Notes under the pieces: generated by a model
Database searches by the model: none
Told to the model about the DNA's origin: nothing
The model's input: the letters and a program-made list of their open reading frames with translations, nothing else
Shown: piece after piece, positions 8,509 to 16,521 of the stretch
How positions within the stretch are numbered: position 1 is the stretch's first letter
Layout: every line of letters starts with the position of its first letter
Source of the DNA: Pseudonocardia sp. HH130629-09
Lineage (GTDB): Bacteria; Actinomycetota; Actinomycetes; Mycobacteriales; Pseudonocardiaceae
Assembly (NCBI RefSeq): GCF_001294645.1
Contig: NZ_CP011868.1
Span: 2,108,001-2,172,000, forward strand
DNA length: 64,000 nucleotides
Direction of reading: 5' to 3'
Made by a program: the position numbers and the translations under genes

Positions 8509-9602
8509 ACGACGATCCCGGCCAGCGTCAGGCCGAGCAGCAGCGGTCCCCGCTCCAGACCGACCAGGTTCGTGACCGCCAGGACGATCATCGCCAGGCA
8601 CATGCCGACCGCGCCCCACCGCAGCAGCGGGCGTCGCCCGGCGCGGTCGATCAGCCACATCCCGGGCAGCGTCATCAGCATGTTCACCGCGCCGATGGCG
8701 ACGTTGGCGCCGATCGCGTCGGTCGCCCCGTAGCCGACGTCGGTGAGCAGGGTCGGCGCGTAGTAGATGATCGTGTTGATGCCGACGAAGTTCTGGAAGA
8801 ACACCAGGAGCATCCCGATCAGGGTCAGCCGCCGCAGCCGCGGCGAGAACAGCGTGCCGATCGCGACCTTCTCGGTGTGCTCGCGCTCGACGCGCACGCT
8901 CTCCCGGATCTCCGACAGCTCGGCCTCGGCCGCCTCCGGGGTGCCGCGCAGCCGCTCCAGGACGGCCCGGGCCGTGGTGACACCGTCCTCGTCACCGCCG
9001 GGTCCGTGTGCGACCAACCAGCGGGGGCTCTCCGGCTGGGTGTAGATGCCGATCGCGAGGACGACCGCGGGGATCACGCCGAGCCCGATCATCCAGCGCC
9101 AGTCCCGGGCGTCGGCGAAGGCGTAGTCGACGACGTAGGCGAGGAAGATCCCGACGGTCACCAGCAGCTGCATGAGCGAGGTGAGCCGCCCGCGGATCCG
9201 GGCCGGGGCCAGCTCGGACAGGTACATCGGCACGACCACCGAGACGATCCCGACACCGACGCCCATCACGAAGCGGAACCCGACGAGCATCGCGACGTTC
9301 ACCCCGAGGGCCGCGCCGAGCGTGCCGACGACGAACACGATGCCGCCGAGCAGGATCAGCGGCCGTCGGCCGAGGGTGTCGGCGAGCTTGCCGGAGACGC
9401 CCGCTCCGAGCATCGCGCCGACGAGCAGCCCGGACACCACGGTGCCCTGCTCCAGTGAGGACAGCGGGATGTCGTCGGGGATGAACAGGATCGCCCCGGA
9501 GATGACGCCCGTGTCGTACCCCCACAGGATCCCGCCGAGTGCCCCGAAGAACCAGATCGCCCACTGCGACGGCCGCTTCGCCGTCCCTGCCCCCGAACTC
9601 AT
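8464..9602 (-). pseudogene. Sugar porter (MFS) gene truncated at its 3' end
   Basis: About 379 residues remain from ATG 9602. Family marks are W-G-Y-D-T-G-V-I-S-G-A in helix 1, G-R-R-P-L-I after helix 2, Y-L-S-E-L-A-P-A-R-I-R-G-R-L, P-E-S-P-R-W-L in the central loop, Q-N-F-V-G-I-N in helix 7, and I-S-W-G-P-V-Q-W-V in helix 10. The porter sequence stops exactly there, near base 8464. Helices 11 and 12 and the cytoplasmic tail (about 70-90 residues) are missing. The frame continues open to 7740, but only as antisense of the molybdoenzyme. The product is unlikely to transport. Confidence 0.82.
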
Positions 9603-9645
9603 CCGCTGATCCTCCGGCGGGGTGTTGCGGGTCGCAACAGGAGGG

Positions 9646-10127
9646 TCAGGTGGCGTGCCGGGAGGCGTCCAGCCTGCGGCGTCCGTCGTCGGTCGCGGCG
9701 TCGACCTCCTGGACCCCCAGCGCCTTCGCCGGCACCGATGCCGGCATGTCCCCGTAGACGGTCTCGAACTCCCCGGCGACGAAGGTCTCGTGCCAGATGC
9801 CGACGGCCCCGGGATAGCGGCGGGCCCGCCGGTTGAACGCGGCCCAGGCCGGCCGGTGCGTCGCCGTGGTGTCGCTCGCATAGGCGTAGAGGGACTCTTG
9901 GTCGCGCCAGTACTGGACGAGCAGCGGACCGCCGGGGCCGATCCCCGAGCGGGTCCCGAGCAGCCCGTGGGCGGGCTCGCGTTCCAGCTCGCGCAGCATC
10001 CCGGCCATCGCGGTCACGACCGGGAGCCAGGCCCGGACCTTCCAGGCCCGGTCGAAGCGCATCCGATCAGCAACACGACGACCTGGTCCTCGGTCGGCTG
10101 GTTGGTCGTGCGGGTGTGGGGCGCCAT
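9646..10127 (-). pseudogene. DUF4188 protein gene with a one-base frameshift
   Basis: From ATG 10127 (GGGAG nine bases upstream) the frame reads M-A-P-H-T-R-T-T-N and reaches V-V-V-L-L-I-G. It must then move to another frame to continue with M-R-F-D-R-A-W-K-V-R-A-W-L-P-V-V. The junction is at 10062, where GGA and ATG share the A, as if one base were missing between Gly and Met. The downstream part (138 residues from 10062) has the DUF4188 core P-L-L-V-Q-Y-W-R-D and V-G-I-W-H-E-T-F. The function of this monooxygenase-like family is not established. A ribosomal restart at ATG 10062 is possible. Confidence 0.78.
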
Positions 10128-10182
10128 CGGTCCACTCCCTCGTGCGGCGGGCTGTGGATACTGACGCTATCCGATGCCGGCG

Positions 10183-11367
10183 TCATCCGTCGCGGTCGAG
10201 CCAGGCCCGGACCTCGGCGGAGTCGGCCCCGAGCGGCGGGGGAGAGCGGCGGTAGGACGGCGGGGTGGCCGACCAGCCGACCGGGTTGCGGACGGTCGGG
10301 ATCGCGGCGGCGTCGTCGGCCCGGACGACCGGGTCGAGCCCGAGCTCCTCGGCGAGGGCGACACCGCCGTCGACGGTGTTGATCGGGCCGCAGGGCACGC
10401 CGGCGGCGGTGATCGCGTCGTACCACTCCTGGGCGGTGCGGGTGGCGAGGCGGGCGCGCAGCCGCTGCTCGATCTCTTCGCGGTGGCCGATCCGGTCGGA
10501 CATGGTCGCGAAGCGCGGGTCCTGCGCCATGGCCGGGTCGCCGAGGACGGTCGCGAGCTTGCGGAACTGGCCGTCGTTGCCGGCGATGACGATGAGGTCG
10601 CCGTCCGCGGTGGGCATCGGCTGGTACGGGAAGACGCTGGGGTGGGCGTTGCCCATCCGGCGGCCGACCGCGCCGGCGGCGACGTAGGCCTCGCTCTGGT
10701 TGACCAGGGTGGACATCGCGACCGACAGCAGGTTGGTCTCGAGCAGCTGGCCCTGCCCGGTCCGCTCGCGGTGCCGCAGCGCCGCGCTGACCGCGAGTGC
10801 CGCGTGCAGCCCGGTCAGGACGTCGAAGACCGCGACCCCCGCGCGGAACGGGGGACCGTCGGCGTCGCCGGTCAGACTCATCAGCCCGGACACCGCCTGG
10901 ACCAGCAGGTCGTAGCCGGCCAGGTGGGCGCCGCCGCGGGCCCCGAACCCGGTGATCGAGCAGTACACGACCCCGGGGTTGTCGCGGGCGACGCTGTCGT
11001 GGTCCAGCCCGAACCGTGCCGCACCGCCCGGCCGGAAGTTCTCGACGACGACGTCGGCCCGCCGCGCCAGCTCCCGTGCCGCCGCGAGGTCGCCCGGGTC
11101 GGTCAGGTCGAGGACGACCGACCGCTTGTTCCGGTTGGTGGACAGGTAGTAGGTGGAGATCTCGCCCTGCTCGGGGTCGCTGACCACCGGGGGCTTCCAG
11201 GTGCGTGTGTCGTCGCCGCCGGGGCCCTCGATCTTGATCACCGTCGCGCCGAGGTCGGCCAGCATCATCGTGGCGTAGGGCCCGGCGAGCACGCGGGAGA
11301 AGTCGGCCACCAGCACGCCGTCCAGCGGTCCGCCGGTGGGGTCGTCGCCGAACGGGGAGTGGTCCAC
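10183..11367 (-). CDS. Class III (CaiB/BaiF) CoA-transferase
   Basis: 394 residues. Conserved blocks are L-D-G-V-L-V-A-D-F-S-R-V-L-A-G-P-Y-A, L-G-A-T-V-I-K-I-E-G-P-G-G-D-D-T-R, N-F-R-P-G, and G-Y-D-L-L-V-Q-A, whose Asp is the catalytic residue that forms the acyl-anhydride intermediate. The family moves CoA between carboxylic acids; substrates range from carnitine to formate and succinate and cannot be told here. GTG 11367 is chosen because homology starts a few residues later. Upstream in-frame ATG 11463 adds a basic, low-complexity leader. Confidence 0.88.
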   Translation of the reverse strand: MDHSPFGDDPTGGPLDGVLVADFSRVLAGPYATMMLADLGATVIKIEGPGGDDTRTWKPPVVSDPEQGEISTYYLSTNRNKRSVVLDLTDPGDLAAARELARRADVVVENFRPGGAARFGLDHDSVARDNPGVVYCSITGFGARGGAHLAGYDLLVQAVSGLMSLTGDADGPPFRAGVAVFDVLTGLHAALAVSAALRHRERTGQGQLLETNLLSVAMSTLVNQSEAYVAAGAVGRRMGNAHPSVFPYQPMPTADGDLIVIAGNDGQFRKLATVLGDPAMAQDPRFATMSDRIGHREEIEQRLRARLATRTAQEWYDAITAAGVPCGPINTVDGGVALAEELGLDPVVRADDAAAIPTVRNPVGWSATPPSYRRSPPPLGADSAEVRAWLDRDG

Positions 11368-11459
11368 GTCCCGGCACGCTAGCCGCGACGACGCCCGGCC
11401 GCTCACGGTGGGTCGGGCGCCCACGGTGGGTCGGGCCCGAGGTGTTCGATGGCCAGGGA

Positions 11460-12071
11460 TCATCCCAGGGAGAGCTGGATGTCCCCGTTCCGGACGGCGG
11501 CGTCGGTGAACGTCACCTCACCGCGATGGCCGACCTCCACGGTGTAGAAGTCCGAAGCCGGTATGTCGTCGACGACGAAGGAGAAGGTGCAGCCGTAGCT
11601 GCTGCCCGTCCCGCTGCCGAGAGCACCGACGCCGGCGATCCTGCCGGCGGAGTCCCGGACGGTCACCGCCGTCCCGGCGACGATATCGTCGTAGCCGCTC
11701 GACAGGCGGCAGGAACCGTAGGACGAGCTCGAGTAGAGCGAGCTCGTGCCGTTCATGACCGTCATGACTCCGGTGATGCTCCGGGTCGAGACGCCCGCCA
11801 GGGCGAGCAGCAGCCCGGTCGCGAGGGCCAGGACGACCGCGACCGCGGCGGCCGCCAGGACACGGCGGGAGGTCCGGGACCCGAGCTGGACATGGCCCGG
11901 CGTCACGGCAGCGGCCCAAGGAGCCCGTGGCTGCGGGATCGCGGTCTGTGCGCCCCGGGACTGGGCGACCCGGGGCTGTGCGCCCCGGGACTGGGCGTGC
12001 TGCCACTCCCGGAAGCGGGCCCACTCGTGGCGCTCCTGCTCCGACATGGACTCCCACTGCTGCACGTTCAT
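11460..12071 (-). CDS. Single-pass membrane protein of unknown function
   Basis: 203 residues from ATG 12071. The N-terminal cytoplasmic part starts M-N-V-Q-Q-W-E-S-M-S-E-Q-E-R and contains a short internal repeat (S-R-G-A-Q twice), encoded by two nearly identical stretches around 11950-11998. One membrane helix follows (about residues 71-95, Ala/Val/Leu). The outer domain has two cysteines (Y-G-S-C-R-L and Y-G-C-T-F-S-F), likely a disulfide, and ends V-E-V-G-H-R-G-E-V-T-F. The outer domain resembles actinobacterial conserved hypothetical proteins. I do not know its function. Confidence 0.75.
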   Translation of the reverse strand: MNVQQWESMSEQERHEWARFREWQHAQSRGAQPRVAQSRGAQTAIPQPRAPWAAAVTPGHVQLGSRTSRRVLAAAAVAVVLALATGLLLALAGVSTRSITGVMTVMNGTSSLYSSSSYGSCRLSSGYDDIVAGTAVTVRDSAGRIAGVGALGSGTGSSYGCTFSFVVDDIPASDFYTVEVGHRGEVTFTDAAVRNGDIQLSLG

Positions 12072-12195
12072 GGTCTCCCGATCTCCGCCGTCCGGCCGTT
12101 CCCGACTGGTCCGTTCGGACGGCATGTCGACGGTCGCGTCCGGCGCGTTGCACGGAGTCCCCAGTTCTGATGAGGCGGCCCTGATGAGGCGGCGC

Positions 12196-12582
12196 CTAAC
12201 CGACGTCCCCGTCGACGTAGAACCACCGCCCGTCCTCCCGGACGAACCGGCTGCGCTCGGCCAGCACCCCGTCCGTCCGGTGGGCCCGGAACTCGACGGT
12301 CCCCTCGGTCTCGAACATCGTCCCGCCCGAACGCGCGACGATCTCCAGCCCCGCCCACACCGACCCCGGCTCCAGCCGCAGCCGCCGCGGTCGCGTCGAC
12401 GGGTGCCACGATGCCAGCAGGTACGCGCGGTCGCCCCGCACGAAGGCGGTGTAGCGGCTGCGCATCAGGGCCTCCGCCGTGGCGGCGGGGCGCCCGGCGA
12501 GCACGGGGGCGCAGCAGGTGTCCTCGGGGCGGCCGGTACCGCAGGGGCAGAGCACGGTCGTCGAGCATGCCCTACGCCGCAT
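12196..12582 (-). CDS. YchJ/UPF0225-type protein with N-terminal SEC-C-like zinc motif
   Basis: 128 residues. The N-terminus L-C-P-C-G-T-G-R-P-E-D-T-C-C is the zinc-binding motif of the YchJ family. The middle E-A-L-M-R-S-R-Y-T-A-F and W-H-P-S-T-R-P are diagnostic, followed by a cystatin/NTF2-like half (F-R-A-H, R-S-R-F-V-R-E-D-G-R-W-F-Y-V-D-G). The cellular role is not known. It diverges from the cobalamin operon across about 100 bp with no cobalamin riboswitch core visible. Confidence 0.88.
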   Translation of the reverse strand: MRRRACSTTVLCPCGTGRPEDTCCAPVLAGRPAATAEALMRSRYTAFVRGDRAYLLASWHPSTRPRRLRLEPGSVWAGLEIVARSGGTMFETEGTVEFRAHRTDGVLAERSRFVREDGRWFYVDGDVG

Positions 12583-12682
12583 GTGAGGTGCCCGACCGAC
12601 CCGACGGGACAGTTGACCACCTCGACGGACGTGTGGTCGTCTCATCCGTCGCCGTGCCGTGTACCGCAGGAGGAATGCCGAC

Positions 12683-14401
12683 GTGACGGACTTCTACGAC
12701 GTCCTGCACTCCCGCCGTGACGTCCGTACCGGCTTCCGGCCCGACCCGGTCGACGACGACGTCCTCACCCGCGTCCTGGCGGCCGCGCACGCCGCTCCGA
12801 GCGTCGGGTTCTCCCAGCCCTGGGACTTCGTGCTGGTCCGCGACGCGGCGGTCCGCGAGCGCGTGCACGCCCTGGTCTCCGCCCAGCGCGACCGCTACGC
12901 CGCGTCGCTGCCCGCCGCCCGCGCCGAGGCGCTGCGCGCGATCCGGGTGGAGGCGATCCGGGCGACCCCGCTGAACGTCGTCGTGACCGCCGACGCCACC
13001 CGCGGCGGTCGCCACACCCTCGGCCGGCACGAACGGCCCGAGATGGGCCCCTACTCCGCCGCGCTCGCGGTGCAGAACCTGTGGCTGGCCGCCCGGGCCG
13101 AGGGCCTCGGCGTCGGCTGGGTGTCGTTCTTCGGTGACGAGGGGCTCACCGAGCTCGGCGCGCTGCTCGGGCTGCCCGCACATGTCGAGGTCGTCGCCTA
13201 CCTGTGCGTCGGCCACGTGGACGCCTTCCCCGACCGGCCCGAGCTGGAGCAGCACGGCTGGGCCCGGCGCCGCCCGCTGGACTGGGCGGTGCACCAGGAC
13301 ACCTGGGGTGCCCGCGGGCTGCCCGGCGCGGCACCCACCGCGCTGCTGGAGTCCACCGTGGAGGCCGTCGCACCGGTCGACGAGGCCGCGCGGGCCGCCG
13401 CTCGCGACCGGCTCGACCGCATGACCAAGCCGCGTGGCGCGCTCGGCCGGGTGGAGGACGTCGCCGTCGCGCTGGCCGGGATCGCCGGCGCCGAGGTGCC
13501 GCCGGTGCCGTCCCCGGCCGCGGTCGCGATCTTCGCCGGCGACCACGGCGTGCACGCCCAGGGCGTCACCCCGTGGCCGCAGGAGGTCACCGCGCAGATG
13601 GTCGCGAACTTCACCGCGGGCGGTGCGGTGGTGAACGCGTTCGCCCGTCAGCTCGGGGCGGAGGTGCTCGTCGTCGACGTCGGGGTGGCCGCCGAGCTGG
13701 ATGCCGTCCCGGGGCTGCTCCCGCGCAAGGTCGCGTTCGGCACCGCCGACATGACCGCCGGGCCCGCGATGACCCGCGAACAGGCCCGCGCGGCACTGGA
13801 GCACGGCATCGAGGTCGCCCGCGACCTGGTCGCCGCCGGGAACCGCTGCCTGCTCACCGGGGACATGGGCATCGCCAACACCACCGCCGCGGCCGCGCTG
13901 GTGTGTGCCTTCACCGGGGCCGACCCGGCCGTCGCGACCGGGCGCGGCACCGGCGTCGACGACGAGACCCTGGCCCGCAAGACCGACGTCGTGCGTCGTG
14001 CCCTGGAGCGGCACCGGCCCGATCCGGCCGACCCGCTCGGCGTGCTGGCCGCCGTCGGCGGGCTGGAGCACGCGGGGCTGGCCGGGTTCGTCCTGGGCGC
14101 CGCCGCGTTGCGTACCCCCGTGGTGCTCGACGGCATCATCGCCGGCTCCGCCGCGCTCGTCGCCGCCGCGTTCGCCCCGGAGGTCGCCGGCTACTGCCTG
14201 GCCGGGCACCGGTCCGCCGAGCCGGGCGGTGCGCTCGCCCTGGACCACCTCGGCCTGGCGCCGCTGCTGGAGCTCGACATGCGCCTCGGCGAGGGCACCG
14301 GCGCGCTGCTCGCGCTGCCGGTGCTGCAGGGCGCGGCGCGGGCGATGGCCGACGTCGCCACCTTCGACGCCGCCGGGGTCACGGACAAGACCGGTGGGTG
14401 A
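12683..14401 (+). CDS. cobT: Fused BluB-CobT: DMB synthase + nicotinate-nucleotide:DMB phosphoribosyltransferase
   Basis: 572 residues in two domains. Residues 1-215 are BluB, the flavin-destroying nitroreductase-fold enzyme that turns reduced FMN into 5,6-dimethylbenzimidazole (F-Y-D-V-L-H-S-R-R-D-V-R, E-M-G-P-Y-S-A-A-L-A-V-Q-N-L-W-L-A-A). Residues 225-572 are CobT, which makes alpha-ribazole phosphate (F-A-G-D-H-G-V, G-D-M-G-I-A-N-T-T, M-R-L-G-E-G-T-G-A with the catalytic Glu). The fusion hands DMB straight to the next step. GTG 12683 is set by AGGAGG at 12668-12673. It is the first gene of an operon with cobL and cobM. Confidence 0.93.
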   Translation: MTDFYDVLHSRRDVRTGFRPDPVDDDVLTRVLAAAHAAPSVGFSQPWDFVLVRDAAVRERVHALVSAQRDRYAASLPAARAEALRAIRVEAIRATPLNVVVTADATRGGRHTLGRHERPEMGPYSAALAVQNLWLAARAEGLGVGWVSFFGDEGLTELGALLGLPAHVEVVAYLCVGHVDAFPDRPELEQHGWARRRPLDWAVHQDTWGARGLPGAAPTALLESTVEAVAPVDEAARAAARDRLDRMTKPRGALGRVEDVAVALAGIAGAEVPPVPSPAAVAIFAGDHGVHAQGVTPWPQEVTAQMVANFTAGGAVVNAFARQLGAEVLVVDVGVAAELDAVPGLLPRKVAFGTADMTAGPAMTREQARAALEHGIEVARDLVAAGNRCLLTGDMGIANTTAAAALVCAFTGADPAVATGRGTGVDDETLARKTDVVRRALERHRPDPADPLGVLAAVGGLEHAGLAGFVLGAAALRTPVVLDGIIAGSAALVAAAFAPEVAGYCLAGHRSAEPGGALALDHLGLAPLLELDMRLGEGTGALLALPVLQGAARAMADVATFDAAGVTDKTGG

Positions 14402-15605
14402 TCCGCTCACCGTCGTCGGGGTCGGTGCCGACGGGTGGGCCGGGCTGCCGGAGTCCCACCGCGACGCCCTGCGCGACGCCGAGGTGCTGCTCGGCGGGCC
14501 CCGCCAGCTCGACCTGCTGCCCATCGACGTCGCCGGGGAGCGGCGGGCGTGGCCGTCGCCGCTGGTCCCGGCGCTGCCCGGGATCCTCGACGAGCTGTCC
14601 GGCCGCCGCGTCGCGGTGCTCGCCTCCGGCGACCCGATGTTCTTCGGGATCGGCGCCACACTCGCCCGCGTCGCCGGACCGGACCGGCTGCGGGTGCTGA
14701 CCCACCCGTCGTCGGTGGCGCTGGCGTGCGCCCGCCTGGGCTGGGGATCGGAGCACGTCGCGGTGCTCAGCGTCGTCGGCCGCCCGCTCGACGCGCTGCG
14801 CCGGGCGCTGGCCCCGGGTGCCCGCCTGGTCGTGCTCTCGGCCGGAGCCGGGTCGCCCACCGAGATCGCCGGGCTGCTCGCCGGCGCCGGGTGGGGTGGG
14901 TCGCGGATGACGGTCCTGGAGCGGCTCGGCGCACCCGACGAGCGCCGGGTGTCCGCCACCGCCGCGGCCTGGCGGGGCGAGGCGGACGCGTTGAACGTCG
15001 TCGCGGTCGAGTGCGAGCCCGACGCCGGGCTGGTCCCGCCGGGGGAGACGCCCGGTCTCCCCGACGACGCCTACGACCACGACGGACAGCTCACCAAGCG
15101 CGAGGTCCGCGCCGTCACCCTCGCCCACCTCGCGCCGCGCGTGGGGGAGCTGCTGTGGGACGTCGGCGCCGGGTCCGGCTCGATCGGCGTCGAGTGGATG
15201 CGGGCGCACCCGCGGTGCCGCGCGATCGCCGTCGAGAGCCGTCCCGAGCGCGCCGACCGGGTCGCCGCCAACGCCGCGGCCCTCGGTGTCCCCGGCCTGC
15301 GGGTGGTGACCGGCCCCGCGCCGGACGTGCTGGCCGGGCTGGAACGACCCGACGTCGTGTTCGTCGGCGGCGGGCTGACCCGCGAGGGCGTCCTCGACGC
15401 CTGCCTGGCCGCGCTGGGCCCGGGCGGTCGCCTGGTCGCCAACGCGGTCACGGTGCAGACCGAGGCGGCCCTGGCCGCCGCCCACGCCGCGCACGGCGGG
15501 GACCTCGTGCGGGTGCAGGTCGCCCGCGCCGTCCCCGTCGGCGGCTTCCACGGATGGCGCCCCGCCATGCCCGTGACCCTGTGGAGCTGGAGGGACCCCT
15601 CGTGA
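14394..15605 (+). CDS. cobL: Precorrin-6Y C5,15-methyltransferase (decarboxylating), CobL
   Basis: 403 residues. The N-terminal CbiE half is a tetrapyrrole methyltransferase (V-V-G-V-G-A-D-G near the start, L-A-S-G-D-P-M-F-F-G-I-G). The C-terminal CbiT half is a Rossmann methyltransferase (L-T-K-R-E-V-R-A, D-V-G-A-G-S-G-S-I-G-V-E-W, then V-F-V-G-G-G-L-T). Together they add methyl groups at C5 and C15 and remove a carboxyl group, an aerobic-type corrin step. GTG 14394 overlaps the CobT stop by 8 bp, so translation is coupled. Confidence 0.93.
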   Translation: MGDPLTVVGVGADGWAGLPESHRDALRDAEVLLGGPRQLDLLPIDVAGERRAWPSPLVPALPGILDELSGRRVAVLASGDPMFFGIGATLARVAGPDRLRVLTHPSSVALACARLGWGSEHVAVLSVVGRPLDALRRALAPGARLVVLSAGAGSPTEIAGLLAGAGWGGSRMTVLERLGAPDERRVSATAAAWRGEADALNVVAVECEPDAGLVPPGETPGLPDDAYDHDGQLTKREVRAVTLAHLAPRVGELLWDVGAGSGSIGVEWMRAHPRCRAIAVESRPERADRVAANAAALGVPGLRVVTGPAPDVLAGLERPDVVFVGGGLTREGVLDACLAALGPGGRLVANAVTVQTEAALAAAHAAHGGDLVRVQVARAVPVGGFHGWRPAMPVTLWSWRDPS

Positions 15606-15615
15606 GGACCGAACC

Positions 15616-16359
15616 GTGACGGTGCACTTCATCGGTTCCGGACCCGGTGCCGTCGACCTGCTGACCCTGCGGGCCCGCGACCTGATCGCGGCCTCCCCGG
15701 TCTGTCTCTACGCGGGCAGCCTGGTGCCGCCGGAGATGCTGGAGATCTGCCCGCCCGGGGCCCGCACCGTCGACACGGCGCTGATGACGCTCGACGAGAT
15801 CCTGGACGAGATGGTGCGCGCGCACCGGCACGGGCTCGACGTCGCCCGGCTCGCCTCCGGTGACCCGTCGGTGTTCTCCGCGATGGCCGAGCAGATGCGC
15901 CGGCTGGAGGCGGCCGGCGTGCCCTACGACGTGTGCCCCGGCGTCCCCGCCTACGCTGCGGCGGCCGCCGCACTGGGCCGCGAGCTCACCGTCCCCACGG
16001 TCGCCCAGACGGTCACCCTCACCCGGATCGCGGCGCGCGCGACCCCGATGCCGGAGAACGAAGGTCTCGACAAGCTGGGCAACGCCGGCGGCACCGTGGT
16101 ACTGCACCTGGCCGTGCACCGCATCGCCGAGGTCGTCGACGCGCTCGCCCCGTCCTACGGCGGTGACTGCCCGGCCGCGGTGGTGGCGCACGCGTCGCGC
16201 GCACACGAGATCGTGCTGCGGGGGACGCTGGAGCAGATGCCCAAGGCCGTCGACGAGGCCGGCATCCAGCGCACCGCCGTGATCATCGTCGGCGAGGCGC
16301 TCGCGGCCCGGCACTTCCCGGACTCGCACCTCTACAGCGCGGACCGCTGCCGGAGCTGA
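15616..16359 (+). CDS. cobM: Precorrin-4 C11-methyltransferase, CobM
   Basis: 247 residues, full family length. The N-terminus V-H-F-I-G-S-G-P-G-A-V-D-L-L-T-L-R-A is the tetrapyrrole methylase start; C-L-Y-A-G-S-L-V-P, L-A-S-G-D-P-S-V-F-S-A and Y-D-V-C-P-G-V-P-A form the SAM and substrate pocket. It adds the C11 methyl group in cobyrinate synthesis. The start GTG 15616 lies 10 bp after cobL, so it belongs to the same operon. Other corrin-ring genes are not in the window. Confidence 0.93.
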   Translation: MTVHFIGSGPGAVDLLTLRARDLIAASPVCLYAGSLVPPEMLEICPPGARTVDTALMTLDEILDEMVRAHRHGLDVARLASGDPSVFSAMAEQMRRLEAAGVPYDVCPGVPAYAAAAAALGRELTVPTVAQTVTLTRIAARATPMPENEGLDKLGNAGGTVVLHLAVHRIAEVVDALAPSYGGDCPAAVVAHASRAHEIVLRGTLEQMPKAVDEAGIQRTAVIIVGEALAARHFPDSHLYSADRCRS

Positions 16360-16514
16360 CGACGCGGCGACCGCTCGTCGTCCGTTCGCCGCGGGACGGT
16401 GGCATCGCCACCGACAACTTCTGCCAGCGCGGGGCGACCGGCGCGGGGCACTACCGCTACGCGAGCGACCGGACCGCCGCCACGACGTTCGCCGTGCAGC
16501 GGATCGGCGGCTGA
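16360..16514 (+). pseudogene. Coding-like fragment without a start codon after cobM
   Basis: Between the cobM stop and the zwf gene one frame reads open to TGA 16512. Nearly every codon ends in G or C and there is no candidate start of its own. The peptide includes D-G-G-I-A-T-D-N-F-C-Q-R-G and [11 protein letters not shown]. Codon use is that of a real gene of this genome, so this may be the tail of a gene whose body was lost. I do not recognise the family. Confidence 0.4.
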
Positions 16515-16521
16515 GCCCGGC

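Noticed and set aside
12583..12682. Cobalamin riboswitch ahead of the BluB-CobT operon
   Set aside because: No B12-box core is visible and only 100 bp are available between the divergent genes.
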